Positions 5,007 to 8,956 of a DNA stretch of 8,956 bases are shown here, in pieces. The notes beneath the pieces are model-generated. The model searched no databases. It saw only the letters and a list, made by a program, of their open reading frames with translations, and was not told the origin of the DNA. The position numbers and the translations under genes were made by a program. How positions within the stretch are numbered: the first letter of the stretch is position 1; every line of letters starts with the position of its first letter. The stretch is from Dehalococcoidia bacterium (lineage in GTDB: Bacteria > Chloroflexota > Dehalococcoidia > Lucifugimonadales > Australimonadaceae), in contig JAGWBE010000036.1 of NCBI GenBank assembly GCA_021296055.1, forward strand, positions 1 through 8,956, read 5' to 3'.

Positions 5007-6182
5007 TCAGGCGGCGGGCTCCGCGTAGCGTTGCAGCCTGTCCATGAAACGCAACAGCGGCCCGCTGTGCCAGTCGAACGGCGCTCCAATCGAGGCCGCC
5101 GCGCGTTGCAAGCCCGGCAGTCGAAGCAGGCGGTGCATCTGCTCCACTCCGGTGTCGGGCAGCCCCTCCAGCAGGCGGCGCAACTGGTAGCCGTGGCGTA
5201 TCTCCGACGCCATCAGCCCGCGCCAGCGCGCCTCATAGGGCTCCAGCGCCGCCGAGTCGGCGCACCCGCGCTCCAGCGCCTCGGCCAACGTCTCGGCGGC
5301 GGCGTCCGCGCCCAGCAAGCCGTAGTAGATGCCGCCGCCGGTGGTCGGCTTCACCTGATTCACCACGTCGCCCACGCCCAAGACGCCATCGGCGACACTG
5401 CGCCCCACGACGCCTAGGGGCACCGGACGGCACCTGAAGGTCTCAACGACGGCGCCGATGCGCGCAGCGCCCTGCAAGCGCCGCACGTGCTCGCGCATAT
5501 AGCGCACGGCGTGCGAGCGCGTCAGCACGCCGGCCAGGGCGTAGCCGGGGCGGTAGGGCACGAGCCACCCGAAGCCGCCTCGCCCGTGCGCGCCGCCGCT
5601 GTACACCTCCACCTGCGCCAGACCCTCGGCCTCGGCCACTACCTGGCAACCGCTCAACACCTCTCGCGCTTGGCCTAGCCCCAGGCGGCGGGCGAGGGGC
5701 GCGCCGAACCCCGTGGCGATGACCGCCGCCCGCGCCTCAACGCGCAGGCGCTCTCCGCCCAACGTTCCCTCGACCCGCACGCCGCCGCCCGTCCATGTCA
5801 CCTCGTTGACGGCGGCTCCGGCCAGCGCCTGCGCCCCCGCCTCTTCCGCCCGGCGGACGAGGTGTTTGTCCAAGCCCACGCGGTCTAGCACGTAGGCCTG
5901 GGCGGAGGGGCGCTTGACCTGAGCGGACGCTCCCTTGGGGGAGTGGAGAACGAAGGAGTCGATCTCGTGGAGCACGAGACTCCGGGGGAGGGCAAACCGT
6001 TCGACGCACTCGCTGCTCACGATGCCGGTGCAGTGGACGGGGCGACCTGGTTCGGGGTCGCGCTCGAGGATGAGCACGCGCCGGCCGCGCGCGGCCAGTT
6101 GCGCGGCCGTCCGTGCGCCGGCGGGCCCCGCGCCCACGATGGCTACGTCGAAGTCTGCGTTTCGGATGGCGGCGGTGGGCAT
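5007..6182 (-). CDS. Geranylgeranyl reductase family flavoprotein
   Basis: The 391-residue protein begins with an FAD-binding Rossmann motif, DVAIVGAGPAGARTAAQLA (G17, G19, G22), and the second strand ends LILERD (E40, ribose-binding). PVHCTGIVSSECVERF (48-63) and GVGDVVNQVKPTTGGGIYYG (269-288) are the hallmarks of the geranylgeranyl reductase (GGR/ChlP) family: the cysteine-bearing loop and the GD...VKP-T-GGGI-YYG flavin/phosphate loop. These enzymes hydrogenate isoprenoid double bonds of geranylgeranyl chains, menaquinone tails, archaeal lipids or dolichol. Length is normal and no key motif is missing. The partner gene 2 bases downstream is a polyprenyl-phosphate sugar transferase, so I infer a polyprenyl phosphate as a likely substrate. 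Quinone side-chain reduction and bacteriochlorophyll-type roles remain possible, but no such genes are nearby. The start at 6182 is the only one before the Rossmann strand and lacks a good ribosome-binding site. Confidence 0.88.
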   Translation of the reverse strand: MPTAAIRNADFDVAIVGAGPAGARTAAQLAARGRRVLILERDPEPGRPVHCTGIVSSECVERFALPRSLVLHEIDSFVLHSPKGASAQVKRPSAQAYVLDRVGLDKHLVRRAEEAGAQALAGAAVNEVTWTGGGVRVEGTLGGERLRVEARAAVIATGFGAPLARRLGLGQAREVLSGCQVVAEAEGLAQVEVYSGGAHGRGGFGWLVPYRPGYALAGVLTRSHAVRYMREHVRRLQGAARIGAVVETFRCRPVPLGVVGRSVADGVLGVGDVVNQVKPTTGGGIYYGLLGADAAAETLAEALERGCADSAALEPYEARWRGLMASEIRHGYQLRRLLEGLPDTGVEQMHRLLRLPGLQRAAASIGAPFDWHSGPLLRFMDRLQRYAEPAA

Positions 6183-6205
6183 GGCGGAGAATTACGCGTG
6201 GGGTG

Positions 6206-6235
6206 AGTGTAGCCACCATAAGCGCTTATGGGCAA
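6206..6235 (-). promoter_or_regulatory. Putative promoter of the GGR-glycosyltransferase unit
   Basis: On the minus strand TTGCCC (6235-6230) and TACACT (6211-6206) are 18 bases apart, each matching 4 of 6 consensus positions. The -10 context TGGCTACACTCACCCC resembles those before the S-component and AKR genes. Transcription would start near 6199, leaving a leader of about 17 bases before ATG 6182. The spacer holds a perfect palindrome. Confidence 0.5.
6216..6231. promoter_or_regulatory. 16-bp perfect palindrome, candidate operator
   Basis: CCATAAGCGCTTATGG is a perfect palindrome with no loop, so it is a dyad for a dimeric DNA-binding protein rather than a hairpin. It fills most of the spacer and the last 2 bases of the -35 of the putative GGR promoter, where bound protein would block RNA polymerase. 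Its AT-rich half-sites stand out from the GC-rich surroundings. The regulator is unknown and no regulator gene is in the window. Confidence 0.5.
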
Positions 6236-6251
6236 TGCGCCGCAAGGGGAG

Positions 6252-6263
6252 GTTCGCGCGAAC
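6252..6263. promoter_or_regulatory. 12-bp perfect palindrome upstream of the GGR promoter
   Basis: GTTCGCGCGAAC is a perfect palindrome about 17 bases upstream of the putative -35 and 29 bases after the stop of the DUF1932 gene. It may be a second protein-binding site; palindromes of this size also occur by chance in CG-rich sequence, so confidence is low. Confidence 0.25.
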
Positions 6264-6291
6264 GGAGCGACGCGGAGGCGGGCGCCCACTC

Positions 6292-7134
6292 CTATTCGTC
6301 GGAGGGAAGCCGGTCGGCGAGCGCTTGCAGCAGCGCGTCTAGAGGCGGGTCGGGTTCGCGGGAGGTCTGGTCGGCCAATGGGCTTTGGCCGACGAAGCGG
6401 AAGAGGTCGGCGGCGCCCTGCATCATCCGCGGCGTCAGGCCGAGCGCCTCGAAGGTCGCCGCTATCTCCTCCATCTCGCCGACCCATCGGCGGGAACGGC
6501 GCGGCATCCCCGGAACCTCGCGCATCAGCCGCTCGGCGGTCTCCTGGCGGCTGACCGTAAACTCCGCCAGCAGTGCGTCGTGGAGTTCGAGTGCGCGGGC
6601 CGCGACCAGCAGCTCCGTCCAAAGCGCCGTCGTCCCTTTAGTGGAGGCGGCGTAGACCATCTTGAGGCCCGACGCTTGGCCGATATGCGGCCCGATGGAG
6701 CGGATGTCCAACCCCGCCTCGCTCAGCGCCTCCAACGCCGACGTGTCGGGGCCGGAGCAGTAGATGCGCGTCGATCGATTGGGGCGCGGCGGCGCGCCGA
6801 TGATTCCCGCATCGATGACGCCTCCGCCCGCCGCGCCAACTCGCTCGGCGATGGCGGCCACGGTACGCGGCGCGATGGCGTTGCACTCCGCGAACACCGG
6901 GCGCGCGCCCGTCCGCTCCATCGCTTGCGCCGCCTGCTCGGCGACAGCGGCGGCCTCCGCCGGGACGAGCACGCTCAGGAGCAAACTGCTCTCGCGCACG
7001 AGATCGTCCATCGACCCGGCGTCGCGAACGTTGGCCTCAAGGGCTCGAGTTCGCGTCAGTTCGCTGCGCCCCTCCAAGCAGGTGAGCGCATCGAACCCGG
7101 CGGCGGTCAGCGTCGCTCCGATGGCCGCGCCCAT
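6292..7134 (-). CDS. NAD(P)-dependent oxidoreductase, 6PGDH-like with DUF1932 domain
   Basis: From the first canonical start (ATG 7134) the protein has 280 residues. The N-terminal half is a beta-hydroxyacid-dehydrogenase Rossmann domain (strand LLLSVLVPAEA at 51-61, AECNAIAPRTV at 82-92, DAGIIGAPPRP at 108-118). The C-terminal half fits DUF1932, with SGLKMVYAASTKG (155-167) placing K158 at the usual catalytic lysine. It should oxidise or reduce a hydroxyacid-like substrate with NAD(P); the substrate is unknown. The start is a problem. In the same frame upstream, codons read A-T-I-A-V-G-I-L-S-T-G-D before M-G, which is the first strand and the nucleotide-binding loop. No ATG, GTG or TTG precedes it before the in-frame stop at 7213-7215. 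An ATA at 7164, 9 bases after GGAGG (7178-7174), would give 290 residues with a normal family N-terminus. I list the canonical start but think translation begins near 7164. It follows the AKR gene closely, probably in one operon. Confidence 0.85.
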   Translation of the reverse strand: MGAAIGATLTAAGFDALTCLEGRSELTRTRALEANVRDAGSMDDLVRESSLLLSVLVPAEAAAVAEQAAQAMERTGARPVFAECNAIAPRTVAAIAERVGAAGGGVIDAGIIGAPPRPNRSTRIYCSGPDTSALEALSEAGLDIRSIGPHIGQASGLKMVYAASTKGTTALWTELLVAARALELHDALLAEFTVSRQETAERLMREVPGMPRRSRRWVGEMEEIAATFEALGLTPRMMQGAADLFRFVGQSPLADQTSREPDPPLDALLQALADRLPSDE

Positions 7135-7169
7135 ATCGCCCGTGCTGAGGATGCCGACGGCTATGGTGG

Positions 7170-8093
7170 CTAGCCTCCGGCGGGCGCGGTGCCCGCCTCG
7201 TCGAGGCGGCGCTTAGCCTCTTGGTAGAGGTCGTCGGGGAGAGGGCCCGCCTCTTGGGCGCGCACGTTCTGCGCGAGGTGGTCGGGATTGACGGTGCCGA
7301 CGATGTTAGTGGTCATCTGCGGATGCGACGCGGTGAAGCGCAAGATGAACTCCATCGGCGCCATCCCCTCCGCCAGCTCGCCCAGGCCCGCCCGCTCCCA
7401 TGCGTCCCAGCGGTTGCCGGCGACGGGGTTGGCGCGCCGCTTGTCCTCCTCCGCCGCGCCCTTGGCCGCGCCGCCTCGGATGATGACGCCCGCGCCCGCC
7501 TCCGCCGCCTCCGCTATCAGCGCCTCGTGTTCGCGCTCAATGAGCGAGTAAGGAATCTGGAACACGTCGAACACGCCCATGCGGATGTGCTCCGCCAGGT
7601 TGGGAATCGTGCCCGACATGCCGATGAAGCGCACCTTGCCTTGCGCTTGGAGGTCGCGCAACGTCTCGACCACGCCCTCGCGCTCCAGCGTCTCCGCCGA
7701 CGGGCTGATGTGCACCTGCACGAGGTCGAGGTAGTCCGTGCGCATCCGCGTCAGGCTCTGCTCCACGGCGGCGACGATGTTGGCGCGGGAGTAGTCGTGA
7801 GGGCCGGGGCCCTGCCAATCGGCGGGGTGCTCCCAGCCCGGCGTGCATCCGCACTTGGAGGCGAGGAAGTAGTCGCCGCGGCGGTGGGATGCGTGCTCGC
7901 CGATAAGCGCCTCGCTCACGCCGTAGTCGGGCGAGGTGTCGATGAGGTTGACGCCCGCGTCCAGCGCCGCGTTGAGGATGCGCCCCGCGTCCGCCGAGGA
8001 GGCGACGCGCGGCCCGCGCAGCTCCATCGCGCCGTAACCGAGCGTCGTCACCTCCGCGCCCGTGCGTCCTAGCGTGCGGGTCGGTATGGCCAT
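7170..8093 (-). CDS. Aldo/keto reductase
   Basis: The 307-residue protein has the (beta/alpha)8 AKR pattern: RTLGRTGAEVTTLGYGAMEL near the start, then the catalytic tetrad D52 and Y57 (IDTSPDYGVSEALIGE), K80 (FLASKCG) and H128 (LDLVQVHI). FIGMSGTIPN (about 156-165) and the late NIVGTVNPDHLAQNV (about 264-278) match the strand-4 and cofactor-loop regions. It should reduce aldehydes or ketones with NADPH in the cytosol; the substrate is unknown. A Cys/Trp-rich stretch after the catalytic lysine (CGCTPGWEHPADWQGPGPHD, 81-100) is a distinctive loop. AGGTGAG precedes ATG 8093 and an extended -10 element lies 30 bases upstream. It is the first gene of a probable operon with the DUF1932 oxidoreductase and is divergent from secA. 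Confidence 0.92.
   Translation of the reverse strand: MAIPTRTLGRTGAEVTTLGYGAMELRGPRVASSADAGRILNAALDAGVNLIDTSPDYGVSEALIGEHASHRRGDYFLASKCGCTPGWEHPADWQGPGPHDYSRANIVAAVEQSLTRMRTDYLDLVQVHISPSAETLEREGVVETLRDLQAQGKVRFIGMSGTIPNLAEHIRMGVFDVFQIPYSLIEREHEALIAEAAEAGAGVIIRGGAAKGAAEEDKRRANPVAGNRWDAWERAGLGELAEGMAPMEFILRFTASHPQMTTNIVGTVNPDHLAQNVRAQEAGPLPDDLYQEAKRRLDEAGTAPAGG
7174..7178 (-). promoter_or_regulatory. Shine-Dalgarno GGAGG before the ATA codon of the DUF1932 gene
   Basis: On the minus strand GGAGG lies in the last codons of the AKR gene, just before its TAG (7172-7170), and 9 bases before ATA at 7164-7162. ATG 7134 has no such site. It argues for initiation near 7164 and coupling to AKR translation. 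Confidence 0.5.
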
Positions 8094-8122
8094 AGCTCAC
8101 CTAACGGCGGAAGGGTGCCGCG

Positions 8123-8131
8123 AGTATAGCA
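8123..8131 (-). promoter_or_regulatory. Extended -10 promoter element for the AKR-DUF1932 operon
   Basis: On the minus strand TGCTATACT is a TGn-extended -10 with TATACT matching 5 of 6 positions. It would start RNA near 8116, about 23 bases before ATG 8093. No good -35 is seen, as allowed for extended -10 promoters. It shares GCTAYACTCGCGGC with the S-component promoter. Confidence 0.5.
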
Positions 8132-8157
8132 GCGGGGAGCAGGGCGAGGCCGACTGG

Positions 8158-8163
8158 TAGAAT
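8158..8163 (+). promoter_or_regulatory. -10-like element of secA, possibly giving a leaderless mRNA
   Basis: TAGAAT (5 of 6 to TATAAT) ends only 8 bases before ATG 8172. A start 6-8 bases downstream would put +1 within about three bases of the ATG. AGGCGG just before the ATG could instead serve as a ribosome-binding site if the real promoter is further up. The context CTGGTAGAATAGGCGG matches the element before the gene at 289. Confidence 0.4.
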
Positions 8164-8171
8164 AGGCGGCG

Positions 8172-8956
8172 ATGGTCACGAAACTGTTCAAGGTCTTCGG
8201 CGACTCCAACGAGAAGGCCGTCAAGCATCTGCGCTGGATCGTCGACGAGGTCAACGAGCTGGAGACGGAGTTCGAGGCGCTCTCGGACGATCAACTCCGC
8301 GAGCTCACCGCCCAGTTCCGCGAGCGCCTAGAGGAAGGCGAGACGCTGGACGACCTAGCCGCCGAGGCCTATGCCGCAGTGCGCGAGACGGCCAAGCGCC
8401 GTCTGGGGATGCGCCATTTCGACGTCCAGCTCATCGGCGGCCTGGCGCTGCACGAGGGCAAGGTGGCGGAGATGAAGACGGGCGAGGGCAAGACGCTCGT
8501 CGCCACCCTGCCGCTCTACCTCAACGCCCTCGAGGGCAAGGGCGCGCACCTCGTCACCGTCAACGACTACCTCGCCCGCCGCGACGCGCGCTGGATGGGC
8601 GCGGTCTACCACGCCCTCGGCCTCAGCGTCGGCTGCCTCCAGCACGAGGCGTCCTACGTCTACGAGCCAGGCCTGCCCGCCGGGGGCGGCAACCTCGACG
8701 ACCTGCGCGCCGTTTCGCGCAAGCAGGCCTACGAGGCGGACATCACCTACGGGACGAACAACGAGTTCGGCTTCGACTACCTGCGCGGCAATATGGCGCG
8801 CGACCGCGAAGGTCAAGCGCAACGCCAAGCGCCGCCGGAGGAGGGCGCGGGGCGCAACGGCCAAGCGCATTCGGGCCTCCACTACGCCATCGTGGACGAG
8901 GTGGACAACATCCTCATCGACGAGGCGCGCACGCCGTTGATCATCAGCGGCCCGGC
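8172..8956 (+). CDS. secA: Protein translocase ATPase SecA, N-terminal part
   Basis: The frame from ATG 8172 is open to the window edge: 261 residues of a protein usually about 850-1000 long. It contains the SecA N-terminus (KLFKVFGDSNEKAVKHL), the N-terminal helix bundle, FDVQLIGGLALHEGKVAEM, Walker A MKTGEGKT (101-108), VTVNDYLARRDA (129-139), ITYGTNNEFGFDYLRGNMA (191-209) and Walker B with following motif YAIVDEVDNILIDEARTPL (238-256). SecA drives preproteins through SecYEG using ATP at the cytoplasmic membrane. Two oddities appear: YLRGNM replaces the usual YLRDNM, and residues 210-235 between NMA and LHYAIVDEVD are about 16 longer than in E. coli, rich in Q, A, G and P. The segment at 161-187 is also longer, as in Chloroflexota SecA proteins I recall. 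The gene is divergent from AKR. Confidence 0.97.
   Translation, partial: MVTKLFKVFGDSNEKAVKHLRWIVDEVNELETEFEALSDDQLRELTAQFRERLEEGETLDDLAAEAYAAVRETAKRRLGMRHFDVQLIGGLALHEGKVAEMKTGEGKTLVATLPLYLNALEGKGAHLVTVNDYLARRDARWMGAVYHALGLSVGCLQHEASYVYEPGLPAGGGNLDDLRAVSRKQAYEADITYGTNNEFGFDYLRGNMARDREGQAQRQAPPEEGAGRNGQAHSGLHYAIVDEVDNILIDEARTPLIISGP
8817..8868 (+). repeat. Short direct repeats within the SecA insertion
   Basis: GCGCAACGCCAAGCGC (8817-8832) recurs as GCGCAACGGCCAAGCGC (8852-8868), differing by one inserted G, and CAAGCGC also occurs at 8814-8820. The repeats lie exactly in the stretch that is longer than in other SecA proteins, suggesting that local duplication built the insert. Confidence 0.6.

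Noticed and set aside
6195..6214. Likeness of GCGTGGGGTGAGTGTAGCC to the 29-bp repeat at 1014/1075
   Set aside because: Only the GCGTGGGGT and TAGCC words are shared with an extra 6 bases between; this is likely chance in GC-rich DNA.

Overview
This is a GC-rich (about two-thirds GC by eye), densely coded bacterial chromosomal window with ten CDSs on both strands and no gap above 150 bases. The partial SecA at the right end has a Chloroflexota-like middle segment. The neighbours (dimeric alpha/beta-barrel protein, DUF1932 oxidoreductase, AKR, DUF4430 lipoprotein beside an ECF S-component) also fit a Chloroflexota / Dehalococcoidia (SAR202-like) genome. That placement is inference from protein style. 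I see no phage, plasmid, CRISPR, tRNA or rRNA.

Layout. At 1-289 (minus) is the N-terminus of a D-2-hydroxyacid dehydrogenase. At 371-1039 (plus) is a protein made of two dimeric alpha/beta-barrel repeats. Between this gene and a convergent DEDDy exonuclease (1159-1695, minus) lies a small repeat cluster: a dRS3-like hairpin between two copies of a 29-bp direct repeat that duplicates the stop-codon end of the upstream gene, then a second REP-like inverted repeat. At 1840-2896 (plus) two overlapping genes encode an ECF-type S-component membrane protein and a lipoprotein with a DUF4430/transcobalamin-C-terminal-like domain, a candidate cofactor capture and uptake pair. An AI-2E family permease (2883-4121, minus) meets it tail to tail with a 14-bp overlap.

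At 4264-6182 (minus) a geranylgeranyl-reductase-family flavoprotein is followed 2 bases later by a DPM1-like polyprenyl-phosphate glycosyltransferase. This looks like a two-gene lipid-carrier unit: one enzyme would saturate a polyprenyl chain and the other would load a sugar on polyprenyl phosphate. Its putative promoter carries a perfect 16-bp palindrome in the -35/-10 spacer. At 6292-8093 (minus) an aldo/keto reductase is followed by a DUF1932 NAD(P)-dependent oxidoreductase whose Rossmann fold begins upstream of every canonical start codon and seems to need an ATA start. Divergent from these is secA (8172 to the end, plus), with a promoter so close to its ATG that the mRNA may be leaderless.

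Five intergenic -10-like elements resemble each other in two wording classes (GCTAYACTC and GTAGAATRGGC) and support the proposed transcription units. The most testable ideas are the GGR-DPM1 unit with its operator, the S-component/DUF4430 pair, the ATA start, and the dRS3-like element with its duplicated gene end.
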